Origin: an uncultured Alphaproteobacteria bacterium
GTDB lineage: Bacteria > Pseudomonadota > Alphaproteobacteria > Puniceispirillales > UBA1172
DNA: 58,380 nt
Direction: 5' to 3'
NCBI GenBank assembly: GCA_937952245.1
Contig: CALFYS010000046.1
Location: 1 to 58,380 of the forward strand
Positions 16,026 through 25,270 of the stretch are shown one piece after another. Every line of letters starts with the position of its first letter. Position 1 is the stretch's first letter. The notes below the pieces were generated by a model. That model was not told the origin of the DNA, searched no databases, and was given only the letters and a program-made list of their open reading frames with translations. The translations under genes and the position numbers were made by a program.

Positions 16026-17840
16026 ATGGCCAATACCAATTCGGGGGCTACGACCAAAGCGGGAATGGACAAAGCAGATCAAGACGCGGCGTTAACAGGG
16101 GCAGAAGCCATCCTGAAAGTGCTGGAAGAAGAAGGCGTGGATACGATTTTCGGCTACCCCGGTGGGGCGGTCTTACCGATCTATGATGCCTTGTTCCAGA
16201 ACAATTCGATCCGTCACGTGCTGGTGCGCCATGAACAGGCGGCGGTTCACGCGGCTGAAGGTTACGCGCGTTCAACAGGGAAAACTGGTGTTGTTTTGGT
16301 CACCTCGGGCCCTGGGGCAACCAACGCGGTGACAGGCCTGACCGATGCGTTGATGGATTCCATTCCGCTGGTTTGCTTGAGCGGGCAGGTGCCGACCCAT
16401 TTGATCGGTAATGACGCTTTCCAAGAAGCGGATACAACAGGGATCACACGCCCCTGCACCAAGCATAATTATCTGGTGAAATCAGGCGATGATCTTTGCC
16501 ATGTCATGCGGGAAGCCTTCCACGTGGCGGCCAGCGGTCGCCCCGGTCCAGTGGTGGTTGACCTGCCAAAAGATGTTCAATTGGCCGATGTCACCATGGA
16601 AGAAAAGAAGCCTGAGGTTGTCACCGCGCGCTATCAGCCGATCACCGAACCTGATCGGGCGTCGGTGCGGAAAGCGGCTGAATTAATCGCTGGTGCGAAA
16701 CGCCCTGTGATCTATGGCGGCGGCGGTATTATTAACGCGGGCCCCGCGGCATCCGATAAATTGCGCGAGCTGGTCAGCATGACAGGCTATCCCACCACCT
16801 TGACCTTGATGGGGCTTGGGGCATTGCCCGCAACCGACCCGAATTTCTTGGGGATGTTGGGAATGCACGGCACGTATGAAGCCAACCTGACCATGTATCA
16901 TTGTGATGTGATGCTGAATATCGGCGCACGTTTTGATGATCGCGTGACCGGACGAACCAACGCGTTTTCCCCGGGGTCAACAAAGATTCATATCGATATT
17001 GATCCATCTTCCATCAATAAAAACATTCAGGTTGATCTGCCGATTATTGGCGACGCGGGTCGGGTGATGGAATTGTTGATCGAAGAATTGAAAGCCATGA
17101 AATTTAAGCCTGACTCGGCGGCTTTGGGCGAATGGTGGGGGCAGATCAACAGCTGGAAAGCGATTAACTGCCTTGGTTTTGATCAATCCGGTGAGATTAT
17201 CAAACCGCAATACGCCATCCACCGTCTGTGGGAAAAAACCCAGAATATTGATGCTTATGTCACCACCGAAGTGGGGCAGCACCAAATGTGGGCGGCGCAA
17301 TATTACCGTTTTGAAAATCCAAACCGTTGGATGACATCAGGCGGCTTGGGCACCATGGGTTATGGCCTGCCGGCCGCTATGGGGGTTCAGATCGGCAATC
17401 CGGAAAAACTGGTGATTGATATTGCGGGGGAAGCGTCCTTCATGATGAATATGCAGGAAATGTCCACGTTAAAGCAGTACCGCTTGCCGGTTAAAATCTT
17501 CATCATCAACAACGAATGGATGGGGATGGTGCGCCAATGGCAGGAGCTGAACCACGGCAGTCGTTATTCCGAAAGTTATTCGGATTCATTGCCTGATTTC
17601 ATGAAACTGGCTGAAAGTTTCGGGCTGAAAGGCGTTTGCGCTGAATCGGTCGATGATCTCGATGGCGTGATTGATGAAATGATCGCCTATGACGGCCCTG
17701 TTTTGGCGGATATTCGCGTTGCCAAAGAAGAAAACTGTTTCCCGATGATCCCATCAGGGGCGGCGCATAATGAAATTCTGTTAGGCCCACAAGATAAAGC
17801 GGCCAATGCCACGTCTGAAGAAGGCTTAGCATTGGTTTAA
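16026..17840 (+). CDS. ilvB: Acetolactate synthase large (catalytic) subunit
   Basis: This 604-residue thiamine-diphosphate enzyme condenses pyruvate to acetolactate, or with 2-oxobutyrate to acetohydroxybutyrate, at the start of valine, leucine and isoleucine synthesis. The catalytic Glu is residue 70 in VRHEQAAVHAAEGY. FGYPGGAVLPIYDAL, RFDDRVTGR and the cofactor motif DIAGEASFMMN...IINNEWMGMVRQWQ are visible. The cofactor motif has GEA where many families have GDG/GDA; I recall the Glu form from other alphaproteobacteria. I chose the ATG at 16026 because GGAAAGGG lies upstream; longer frames need a TTG start. It heads an ilvB-ilvH-ilvC operon. Confidence 0.95.
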   Translation: MANTNSGATTKAGMDKADQDAALTGAEAILKVLEEEGVDTIFGYPGGAVLPIYDALFQNNSIRHVLVRHEQAAVHAAEGYARSTGKTGVVLVTSGPGATNAVTGLTDALMDSIPLVCLSGQVPTHLIGNDAFQEADTTGITRPCTKHNYLVKSGDDLCHVMREAFHVAASGRPGPVVVDLPKDVQLADVTMEEKKPEVVTARYQPITEPDRASVRKAAELIAGAKRPVIYGGGGIINAGPAASDKLRELVSMTGYPTTLTLMGLGALPATDPNFLGMLGMHGTYEANLTMYHCDVMLNIGARFDDRVTGRTNAFSPGSTKIHIDIDPSSINKNIQVDLPIIGDAGRVMELLIEELKAMKFKPDSAALGEWWGQINSWKAINCLGFDQSGEIIKPQYAIHRLWEKTQNIDAYVTTEVGQHQMWAAQYYRFENPNRWMTSGGLGTMGYGLPAAMGVQIGNPEKLVIDIAGEASFMMNMQEMSTLKQYRLPVKIFIINNEWMGMVRQWQELNHGSRYSESYSDSLPDFMKLAESFGLKGVCAESVDDLDGVIDEMIAYDGPVLADIRVAKEENCFPMIPSGAAHNEILLGPQDKAANATSEEGLALV

Positions 17841-17884
17841 TCATCACTGGCCTAAAACATGAGAATGGTTTAAGGAAGATAACC

Positions 17885-18427
17885 ATGAATGAACTTGAAA
17901 AACGACATACCATATCAGTGCTTGTCGATAATGAACCGGGTGTTTTGGCGCGGGTGATCGGGCTGTTTTCTGGCCGTGGTTATAATATCGAAAGCCTGAC
18001 CGTATCGGAAATTGATCCGCTAAGCCAAGTCTCACGCATTTCGATTGTGACACGCGGCACACCGATGGTGATCGAACAAATCAAAGCGCAATTGGCGCGG
18101 ATTGTTCCTGTCCATGGGGTTAAAGATTTGACCAGCGATGGCGCCCATATTGAACGGGAATTGGCGCTGGTGAAAATGGTCAATTCCGGTGAAGAACGGA
18201 TCGAAGCCTTGCGGATTGCCAATACGTTCCGCGCTCGCACATTGGACAGCACTTTGACGTCCTTTGTCTTTGAAATCACAGGCAGCAGCTCAAAAGTACA
18301 AGCATTTGTTGACTTAATGTCATCTCTGGGTGAAGTAGAGGTTTCACGAACAGGTGTTTCTGCTATATCAAGAGGTGCTGTCGCTGATATGCCCATCACG
18401 ACAACTCGTGATGCCGCAGCATCATAA
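17885..18427 (+). CDS. ilvH: Acetolactate synthase small (regulatory) subunit
   Basis: This 180-residue regulatory subunit activates the large subunit and confers valine feedback inhibition in the family. The N-terminal ACT domain is ISVLVDNEPGVLARVIGLFS with RGYNIESLTV, and the C-terminal half (ELALVKMVNSGEER) completes the two-domain IlvH fold. An AAGGA ribosome site precedes the ATG. It is 44 bases after ilvB and 29 bases before ilvC. The symbol ilvN would be equally correct. Confidence 0.94.
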   Translation: MNELEKRHTISVLVDNEPGVLARVIGLFSGRGYNIESLTVSEIDPLSQVSRISIVTRGTPMVIEQIKAQLARIVPVHGVKDLTSDGAHIERELALVKMVNSGEERIEALRIANTFRARTLDSTLTSFVFEITGSSSKVQAFVDLMSSLGEVEVSRTGVSAISRGAVADMPITTTRDAAAS

Positions 18428-18456
18428 CGCCATTATAAACCCTTAGGAGAATTCTC

Positions 18457-19476
18457 ATGCGCGTTTATTACGATCGGGATGCCGACGTTAATCTGATTAA
18501 ATCCAAAAAAGTATGCATTGTCGGCTATGGCAGCCAAGGCCATGCCCATGCCGCAAACCTTAAGGACTCTGGTGTTCCTGACGTTGCGATTGCTCTGCGC
18601 GAAGGGTCAGCGACCCGCGCCAAGGCTGAAGCCGCTGGCTTTAAAGTCATGGGTGTTGCTGAAGCCGCCGCTTGGGCCGATGTGCTGATGATCTTAACCC
18701 CTGATGAATTGCAGGCTGAAATCTATGAAAATGAAATCCACGGCAATATGCGCGCGGGTTCCATGCTGGCCTTTGCCCATGGCTTGAACGTTCATTTTGA
18801 TCTGATCGTTCCTGCCGCTGATGTTGATGTCATCATGGTGGCACCAAAAGGCCCAGGTCATACCGTTCGCGGTGAATACCAAAAAGGTGGCGGCGTGCCA
18901 TGTTTGCTGGCCGTTCATCAGGACGCTTCAGGCAACGCCCATGACGTTGGCTTGTCTTATGCTTCTGCCATCGGCGGCGGCCGCTCAGGTGTGATCGAAA
19001 CAACCTTCCGTCAGGAATGTGAAACCGATCTCTTTGGTGAACAGGCTGTTCTCTGTGGCGGTTTGGTCGAATTGATCAAAGCAGGTTTCGATACGCTGGT
19101 GGAAGCGGGTTACGACCCTGAAATGGCTTATTTCGAATGTCTGCACGAAGTGAAATTGATTGTTGATCTGATTTATGAAGGCGGCATCGCCAACATGAAC
19201 TACTCCATTTCAAACACCGCGGAATATGGTGAATATGTCTCTGGTCCTCGTGTTATCACCGATGAAACACGTCAAGCCATGCGCGGCATTCTGGATGACA
19301 TTCAATCCGGTCGCTTTACCCGTGATTGGATGCTGGAAAACAAGGCTCGCCAGTCCAGCTTTAAGGCCACTCGTCGCCGTAACGCCGCTCACCCGATTGA
19401 AGAAGTGGGTGAGAACCTGCGCGGCATGATGCCTTGGATTGGGGCCAATCGCTTGGTCGATAAGTCCAAAAACTAA
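18457..19476 (+). CDS. ilvC: Ketol-acid reductoisomerase (class I)
   Basis: This 339-residue enzyme isomerises and reduces acetolactate to dihydroxyvalerate with NADPH and Mg2+. The Rossmann motif is VGYGSQGHAHAANL at about residues 22-35. The metal-binding C-terminal knotted domain includes the conserved ETDLFGEQAVLCGG segment and EYGEYVSGPRV. The length is that of the short class I form. It completes the operon started by ilvB, with an AGGAG ribosome site. Confidence 0.96.
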   Translation: MRVYYDRDADVNLIKSKKVCIVGYGSQGHAHAANLKDSGVPDVAIALREGSATRAKAEAAGFKVMGVAEAAAWADVLMILTPDELQAEIYENEIHGNMRAGSMLAFAHGLNVHFDLIVPAADVDVIMVAPKGPGHTVRGEYQKGGGVPCLLAVHQDASGNAHDVGLSYASAIGGGRSGVIETTFRQECETDLFGEQAVLCGGLVELIKAGFDTLVEAGYDPEMAYFECLHEVKLIVDLIYEGGIANMNYSISNTAEYGEYVSGPRVITDETRQAMRGILDDIQSGRFTRDWMLENKARQSSFKATRRRNAAHPIEEVGENLRGMMPWIGANRLVDKSKN

Positions 19477-19493
19477 GTAAAATTGATAAAATA

Positions 19494-19529
19494 CAGCACG
19501 ATAGGCCATAAAATAGGTTTATCGTGCTG
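19494..19529 (+). terminator. Putative terminator or hairpin after ilvC
   Basis: CAGCACGATA (19494-19503) and TATCGTGCTG (19520-19529) form a perfect 10-bp stem with a 16-base loop, 17 bases after the ilvC stop. There is no T-run, so it is a weak intrinsic terminator or an mRNA-stabilising structure. The rest of the 169-base gap to mreB shows no clear promoter. Confidence 0.5.
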
Positions 19530-19645
19530 GATTTAGCCACATTTGTGGTTTAAAACCTCTGTATGGGGATATTCTAAATCCCAAACGAATCATGGCTTGA
19601 AATAAGCCTAACCATCAGGGGGCCGTTGAAAACGGTTTAAACTTT

Positions 19646-20683
19646 ATGCTGAATGCGATCCGTGGATTGTTCTCTGCCGATTTGGCAATTGATTTGGGTA
19701 CAGCCAATACGCTTGTTTATGTAAAAGGCAAAGGGATCATTTTGAATGAACCTTCTGTTGTTGCCATTGCGCAAATTCGCGGCAAACAACAGGTGCTCGC
19801 CGTTGGTGAAGAAGCCAAGGTGATGTTGGGGAAAACCCCGGGCAATATCCGTGCTATTCGTCCGATGGCTGATGGCGTGATTGCGGATTTTGAAGTCGCC
19901 GAAGAAATGATCAAGCATTTCATCCGTAAAGTGAACGGCTCCATGCCGCTGTCCAGCCCTCAGGTAATTATTTGTGTGCCGTCAGGTTCAACCGCGGTGG
20001 AACGCCGTGCGATTCAGGAATCTGCTGAAAGTGCTGGCGCGCGCCGTGTTTATTTGATCGAAGAACCGATGGCGGCGGCGATTGGTGCAGGCCTGCCGGT
20101 GACCGAAGCCTCCGGTTCGATGATTGTTGATATTGGCGGCGGCACCACCGAGGTGGCAATCCTGTCTTTGGGCAATATCGTTTATGCTCATTCTGTCCGT
20201 GTTGGCGGGGATAAGTTTGACGAATCCCTGATCAGCTATATGCGCCGTACCCATAACCTCCTGATTGGGGAAAGCACAGCGGAACGGATCAAGACGGAGA
20301 TCGGGATCGCCTGTAAGCCGCAAGGCACATCAGGCCAGAAAATTCAGGTGCGCGGCCGTGATTTGGTCAATGGCGTGCCGAAAGAGATCACCATCACCCA
20401 AGCGCAAGTTGCTGACGCGTTGTCTGATGCCATCCGGCAGATTGTCGAAGGCGTTAAAGTCGCGCTGGAACAAACCCCACCTGAACTGGCGGCGGATATT
20501 GTTGAAAAAGGCATTGTCATGACAGGCGGCGGCAGTCTCTTGCATGAAATTGACACGGTCTTGCGCGATGCCACCGGCTTGCCGATTTCAATCGCGGAAG
20601 ACCCGCTGACTTGTGTTGCCCTTGGAACAGGCCGTTGCCTTGAAGAGATGCGCACCTTGCAAAACGTTCTGGTTGGCGCATAA
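19646..20683 (+). CDS. mreB: Rod-shape actin homologue MreB
   Basis: This 345-residue bacterial actin polymerises under the inner membrane and guides lateral cell-wall synthesis. The phosphate-1 motif is AIDLGTANTLVY near residues 15-26. The second phosphate motif is MIVDIGGGTTEVAILSLG, and the adenosine motif is IVMTGGGSLL. It is the first gene of mreB-mreC-mreD-mrdA-rodA-rpoN, all closely spaced or overlapping. The cell is therefore expected to be rod-shaped or at least elongating. Confidence 0.96.
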   Translation: MLNAIRGLFSADLAIDLGTANTLVYVKGKGIILNEPSVVAIAQIRGKQQVLAVGEEAKVMLGKTPGNIRAIRPMADGVIADFEVAEEMIKHFIRKVNGSMPLSSPQVIICVPSGSTAVERRAIQESAESAGARRVYLIEEPMAAAIGAGLPVTEASGSMIVDIGGGTTEVAILSLGNIVYAHSVRVGGDKFDESLISYMRRTHNLLIGESTAERIKTEIGIACKPQGTSGQKIQVRGRDLVNGVPKEITITQAQVADALSDAIRQIVEGVKVALEQTPPELAADIVEKGIVMTGGGSLLHEIDTVLRDATGLPISIAEDPLTCVALGTGRCLEEMRTLQNVLVGA

Positions 20684-20692
20684 GGTATCACG

Positions 20693-21661
20693 ATGGCCAG
20701 AGCGCAGGGTGACCGAAAGCGAGGCCGGAAGAAAAGTGGCGTCACAAGCCATGTGCTGATTTTCTTGCTGTGTATCAGCCTGATGACCTTGGGCAAGGCT
20801 GATATTTCAGCGATGAATTCGCTTCGGACAATCATGACCGGGCTGACGATGCCAATCGCCGATGTGGTGGCGGTGCCGATTAGGGCGATCACCTCCATGG
20901 TTGAAAGCGCGCAAGCCGCCGCGAAATTACGTGAAGAAAACCTGAAATTAAGAGAAGACGTCAAACGGTTGAGCCGCTGGCGTCTTCAGGCTGAATTACT
21001 GCAATCGGAAAACAGGCAATTGCGGTCGGTCAGCGGCGTGATTGTTCCTGATGCCACCACCCCTGTCTCCGCCCGTGTCATCGCCATTAACGCCGATAGT
21101 TTCGCCCATGTGGTGATGATTAATATCGGCCGTGATAAAGGCATTCGGCGGGGCAATGCTGTGACCACCACCGATGGATTGGTGGGGATGATCATTGATG
21201 TCGGCGCAAAACATAGCCAAGTGCTGTTGCTGACTGATATTAATGCCATGATCCCTGTTATTCTTTCCTCATCATCTTGGCCGGCCACAACGGTTGGGCA
21301 AAACACGACAACCCTCAAACTGCGCTTCTTGCCCGCGGAGGCCACGGTTGAAGTGGATGAACTGGTTCAAACTTCAGGCCATGGCGGGGTCTTGCCGGCG
21401 GGCATTCCGGTGGGGCGTATCCGTAATATCAATGGCGATTTGATCACCATTGATCCGATTGTTGATCTCAAACGCTTGTCTTTTGTTTCGGTTCTTGTAA
21501 CCGATGAAGACCCGGGCTTCAGCACCAAAGAATTATTAGACCAAGCCTATAGCCCTCTGCCGCAAGAAGAAGACGGCTTCAGCCTGCAAGGGTTAAATGC
21601 CCTTGGTCAGCGTGAAGACAGTGACGTGACGCAGAACGATGGCCAGCAGGATGGAAACTGA
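20693..21661 (+). CDS. mreC: Rod-shape protein MreC
   Basis: This 322-residue bitopic protein links MreB and PBP2/RodA in the elongasome. A short basic N-tail (RAQGDRKRGRKKSG) precedes a transmembrane helix (about 18-37). A periplasmic coiled coil (about 60-95, AAAKLREENLKLREDVKRL) follows, then the beta-barrel domain (VITTDGLVGMIIDVG-like VTTTDGLVGMIIDVG). It starts nine bases after mreB and ends two bases before mreD. Confidence 0.93.
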   Translation: MARAQGDRKRGRKKSGVTSHVLIFLLCISLMTLGKADISAMNSLRTIMTGLTMPIADVVAVPIRAITSMVESAQAAAKLREENLKLREDVKRLSRWRLQAELLQSENRQLRSVSGVIVPDATTPVSARVIAINADSFAHVVMINIGRDKGIRRGNAVTTTDGLVGMIIDVGAKHSQVLLLTDINAMIPVILSSSSWPATTVGQNTTTLKLRFLPAEATVEVDELVQTSGHGGVLPAGIPVGRIRNINGDLITIDPIVDLKRLSFVSVLVTDEDPGFSTKELLDQAYSPLPQEEDGFSLQGLNALGQREDSDVTQNDGQQDGN

Positions 21662-21663
21662 TC

Positions 21664-22185
21664 ATGCTGTTTGACCGGAAAGCAGATCAAATTTTATTCC
21701 AGCAAGTCTTTGCTTTTGTCTTGCTGATGTTGGCGGTTTTTGTTGAAAGCGGCCTTGGGTTGGTGCCCAGCTTTTATGGCAGTGTGCCGAAAATATCCTT
21801 CTGTTTGTTGTTTTTAATCGCGCTCAACCGCCCCGCCGCCGTACCTTTGTATCCGGTGCTGTTGGTGGGGTTGATTTACGACACTGTTCAAGGCAGTCCT
21901 TTTGGCTATACTTCCAGTCTTTATTTAATCATCCTTGGCGTTGTGGAATGGCGGCGGCCATTTTTGATCATCGCCGACCCGTCGGTCATCTGGTCTGAAT
22001 TTGTTATTATGCTGGTTGGGTTGATGATCTATATCTTTGCGGTCTTTATGATCTTTCATGGGGCTTGGCCACCATTCGCGGAGATTTTATTTCAAATCGG
22101 TTTCACGGCTTTATTATTTCCGATTTTCAATTGGATGATTTCCTTTGGTCGTCAGGTGGGGCTGTATCTGGGGGGTGAGCAATGA
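21664..22185 (+). CDS. mreD: Rod-shape protein MreD
   Basis: This 173-residue, highly hydrophobic protein has five or six predicted transmembrane helices. It matches MreD by length, by PVLLVGLIYDTVQGSPFGYTS-like features and by position between mreC and the PBP2 gene. MreD stabilises the MreC-PBP2 interaction in the inner membrane. Its stop overlaps the next start by four bases (ATGA). Confidence 0.9.
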   Translation: MLFDRKADQILFQQVFAFVLLMLAVFVESGLGLVPSFYGSVPKISFCLLFLIALNRPAAVPLYPVLLVGLIYDTVQGSPFGYTSSLYLIILGVVEWRRPFLIIADPSVIWSEFVIMLVGLMIYIFAVFMIFHGAWPPFAEILFQIGFTALLFPIFNWMISFGRQVGLYLGGEQ

Positions 22186-24128
22186 TTACCCGCGCCATGA
22201 AACTCTATGAAGCGAAATTAAAGCGCAGGTCATTGGTCTTGGGCGGGCTGCAAGGGGCGTTGGTCATGGGTTTGGCGGCGCGGCTTTATTATCTGCAGGT
22301 TGAAGAAGGCCGCCAGTACCAAAAATTATCCGACCGCAATAAATATGATTTTCGCATCATCCCGCCATCACGAGGGCGGATCAATGACATCGCGGGACGG
22401 CTGCTGGCGGGTAACGCGGAAGCCTATGAATTAAGCATCACCCCGCAATACAGCAATGATCTGAAAGACACATTGGTGCAATTATCCCTGTTGATTGACC
22501 TATCCGATGATGAGATCAAAGCCTTTATCAAAGAAGCCAATTCCTCACCGTCCTTCTTACCAATCCCCATTCGGGCGGATTTAACCCAACGTGAAGTGGC
22601 GCGGATCGCTATCCGCAGTCCTGAATTGCCCGGGGTTAATTTTGAACGTGTTGAAAAGCGCATCTATCCCCAAGGGGTGTTGGGCGGGCATCTGACGGGT
22701 TATGTCAATCGCGCCACCGCCGATGAAGTTGAAGATGGCATCATCACCCGCGAATTGGCCAATTTATCCACCGGTAAATCAGGGGTTGAAAAAGCATTTG
22801 AACGGCAATTGCGAGGCTATCCCGGGCGGGAGCGGATTCTGGTGAATGCCGTTGGCCGCCCGATCCGAACCGCGGTTGATGAAAGACCAAAGCCCGGGGC
22901 TGATCTTAACCTGACCATCAATATGGATGATCAGTTGTTTGCCATCGAAACTTTGAAAAAGGGCAAAAAGAAACCGTTGTCTTTATCGTCGCCTCGGGTC
23001 AAGAAATCATTAGAAGAAGATGATGAATTGGCCAAGATTTTGGCCGATGGGCAAAGCACAGCCTTTGAAGATGAAAAAGGCCGGGTGGTGCCGCCTGAAA
23101 CAGGGTCGGTTGTTGTCCTTGATATTAAAACAGGTGAAGTCAAAACGCTGGTGTCTTCCCCAACATTTGATCCGAATTTATTTTCGGGTCGCCTTAGCTC
23201 GCGCGACTGGAATATGTTGATGGAAAACCCCAGAACGCCGTTGTTGGATCGTTCGCTTTCAGGGCAATATTCCCCGGGTTCAACCTTTAAGATGGTGGTG
23301 GCGCTGGCCGCTTTAGAAGCGGGCGTGATCAATGAGAAGACAAGTTTCCATTGCGAAGGCCACCGCGCTGTCGGCAATCAAGATTTCCACTGTTGGCTTA
23401 AAGATGGCCATGGCCATGTCAATGTCATGAGCGCCATTGAACAATCTTGCGATGTGTTCTTTTATGAAATTGGCCTTAAGACAGGCATCAAGCGGATCGC
23501 GGAAATGGCGCGAAAATTGGGCTTGGGTGAAAAAACAGGGATTTCGATCCCCGGGGAAAAATCAGGCTTGATCCCAACAAAAGATTGGAAAATGGCAACC
23601 CATGGGCGGTCTTGGACCTTGGGGGAGACGGTCAACGCTTCCATCGGGCAGGGGTATGTTCTGACGACACCTTTGCAATTGGCGGTGATGACCGCGCGGC
23701 TGGCCAATGGCAAAGAGGCGGTCACCCCGCGGCTGACAACATCTGAATTAGGCGGCCAAGCGTTTGAGCCGCTTGATATTTCACCTTCGGCATTGCGCGT
23801 GATTCAACGGTCTATGCGGCGGGTGATGAACGGGCCAAAAGGCACGGCAAGGCGGTCTGATTTAACGGATGCTGGCTACCCTATGGCGGGGAAGACAGGC
23901 ACGGTTCAGGTCAGGGCGATTTCCAAAGCAGAACGTGAAGAAGGCGTGATTGATAACATGGATCGGCAATGGAAATTCCGCGACCATGCTTTGTTCGTCA
24001 GCTACGCCCCTTATGAAAACCCGCGCTATGCCATTGCGGTTGTGGTGGAACATGGCGGCGGCGGCTCATCGACGGCGGCTCCTATCGCCAGCGCGGTGAT
24101 GCGGAAATTATTGGCAGGGAGCGCGTGA
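22182..24128 (+). CDS. mrdA: Penicillin-binding protein 2 (elongasome transpeptidase)
   Basis: This 648-residue class B PBP crosslinks peptidoglycan during elongation. A membrane anchor lies at about 18-37, then the dimerisation domain (PPSRGRINDIAGRLLA). The transpeptidase domain has the active Ser367 in SPGSTFK, SCD at 422-424 and KTG at 571-573. A lysine- and glutamate-rich stretch of about 45 residues (roughly 258-305) lies between the linker motif (LTINMDDQLFAIETL) and the start of the transpeptidase domain (GSVVVLDIKTGEV), where I expect only a few residues. The start overlaps mreD and the stop overlaps rodA. Confidence 0.94.
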   Translation: MITRAMKLYEAKLKRRSLVLGGLQGALVMGLAARLYYLQVEEGRQYQKLSDRNKYDFRIIPPSRGRINDIAGRLLAGNAEAYELSITPQYSNDLKDTLVQLSLLIDLSDDEIKAFIKEANSSPSFLPIPIRADLTQREVARIAIRSPELPGVNFERVEKRIYPQGVLGGHLTGYVNRATADEVEDGIITRELANLSTGKSGVEKAFERQLRGYPGRERILVNAVGRPIRTAVDERPKPGADLNLTINMDDQLFAIETLKKGKKKPLSLSSPRVKKSLEEDDELAKILADGQSTAFEDEKGRVVPPETGSVVVLDIKTGEVKTLVSSPTFDPNLFSGRLSSRDWNMLMENPRTPLLDRSLSGQYSPGSTFKMVVALAALEAGVINEKTSFHCEGHRAVGNQDFHCWLKDGHGHVNVMSAIEQSCDVFFYEIGLKTGIKRIAEMARKLGLGEKTGISIPGEKSGLIPTKDWKMATHGRSWTLGETVNASIGQGYVLTTPLQLAVMTARLANGKEAVTPRLTTSELGGQAFEPLDISPSALRVIQRSMRRVMNGPKGTARRSDLTDAGYPMAGKTGTVQVRAISKAEREEGVIDNMDRQWKFRDHALFVSYAPYENPRYAIAVVVEHGGGGSSTAAPIASAVMRKLLAGSA

Positions 24129-25270
24129 TGCCATCACCTCGTCCTGTTAACGCCATGGCGCATCCGTTATCTGCCGCCCCATCTGTCTTTCAACGCTTGC
24201 AACGTGTGCCGTGGTTGCTGTTGCTGATCTGTCTGATTTTATCAGGCATTGGGGTCGGGGCTTTATATTCGGCGGCGGCGGGCAGTTGGACGCCATGGGC
24301 AGGCCAGCATTTGATCCGCACAGGCATTGGTCTGTTGCTGATGGTCATGATCGCGTCGGTGCCGATTTGGTATTATCGCAAAATCGCGCCACTGGGCTGG
24401 GTTGTGGCGTTGCTGGTGTTGGCTTCGCTTGAATTTATCGGCAGCGGTAAAGGCGTTCAGCGTTGGCTTTCCATCGGCGGGTTTAATTTGCAACCATCGG
24501 AGCCCGCCAAATTAGCCGTCATCATGCTGTTGGCGGCGTATTTCCATACCATTAACCCTGAATTGCTCCGTAAGATTAGGGTTTATATTCCGGCGGCCAT
24601 CATCGCTGTCATCCCTTTTGTGCAAGTCTTATTGCAACCTGATTTGGGGACATCCATCATGCTCTTGGGTTCAGGGGCGGCGGTGATTTTTGTTGCCGGT
24701 ATGCCGGTTTGGATGATCCTTAGTATTTTGGGATTGGCCGTCTTGGCCGCCCCTGTGATTTGGTCATTTCTTTATGATTACCAAAAGGATCGTATCCTTG
24801 TGTTCCTGAACCCCGGGGCGGATCAATTGGGGGCAGGGTATCAGATCACCCAATCAAAAATCGCCTTGGGCAGTGGCGGTATTTTCGGCAAAGGATATTT
24901 GCAAGGCAGCCAAAGCCGATTGAATTATTTGCCCGAAAAGCAAACTGATTTTGTCTTCACCATGATCGGTGAGGAGTTTGGCTATTTCGGCGCGCTGTTT
25001 ATCTTGGGGCTTTATATTATCATGGTGGCATTGTTGTTCCGCTTGGCCTTAAACCTTCAATATCGGTTTTCACGGTTGATGGTCTCCGGCATCGCGACCA
25101 TGATGTTCCTCTATGTCTTTGTGAATGTCGCCATGGTCACAGGGATGATCCCTGTTGTGGGCGCGCCCTTGCCCATGGTCTCTTATGGTGGGACGGCATT
25201 ATTGACGGTGTTTATCGCCATGGGGCTTGTCATCAGCGCGGTGGTCTATGATCAGGATGGAGCCGATTGA
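24128..25270 (+). CDS. rodA: Peptidoglycan glycosyltransferase RodA (SEDS family)
   Basis: This 380-residue polytopic SEDS protein polymerises glycan strands with PBP2. About ten transmembrane segments are visible, with conserved SEDS elements GKGVQRWLSIGGFNLQPSEPAKLA, LLQPDLGTSIM and GAPLPMVSYGGTALL. The ATG at 24128 overlaps the mrdA stop by one base (TGATG) and has GGGAG upstream; the TTG/GTG one codon earlier is less likely. Its own stop overlaps the rpoN start in the same way. Confidence 0.94.
   Translation: MPSPRPVNAMAHPLSAAPSVFQRLQRVPWLLLLICLILSGIGVGALYSAAAGSWTPWAGQHLIRTGIGLLLMVMIASVPIWYYRKIAPLGWVVALLVLASLEFIGSGKGVQRWLSIGGFNLQPSEPAKLAVIMLLAAYFHTINPELLRKIRVYIPAAIIAVIPFVQVLLQPDLGTSIMLLGSGAAVIFVAGMPVWMILSILGLAVLAAPVIWSFLYDYQKDRILVFLNPGADQLGAGYQITQSKIALGSGGIFGKGYLQGSQSRLNYLPEKQTDFVFTMIGEEFGYFGALFILGLYIIMVALLFRLALNLQYRFSRLMVSGIATMMFLYVFVNVAMVTGMIPVVGAPLPMVSYGGTALLTVFIAMGLVISAVVYDQDGAD

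Noticed and set aside
17409..17530. GEA instead of GDG in the ThDP-binding motif of IlvB as a loss-of-function sign
   Set aside because: All other catalytic features are intact, and I recall the Glu form from other alphaproteobacterial acetolactate synthases, so it is likely a clade variant.
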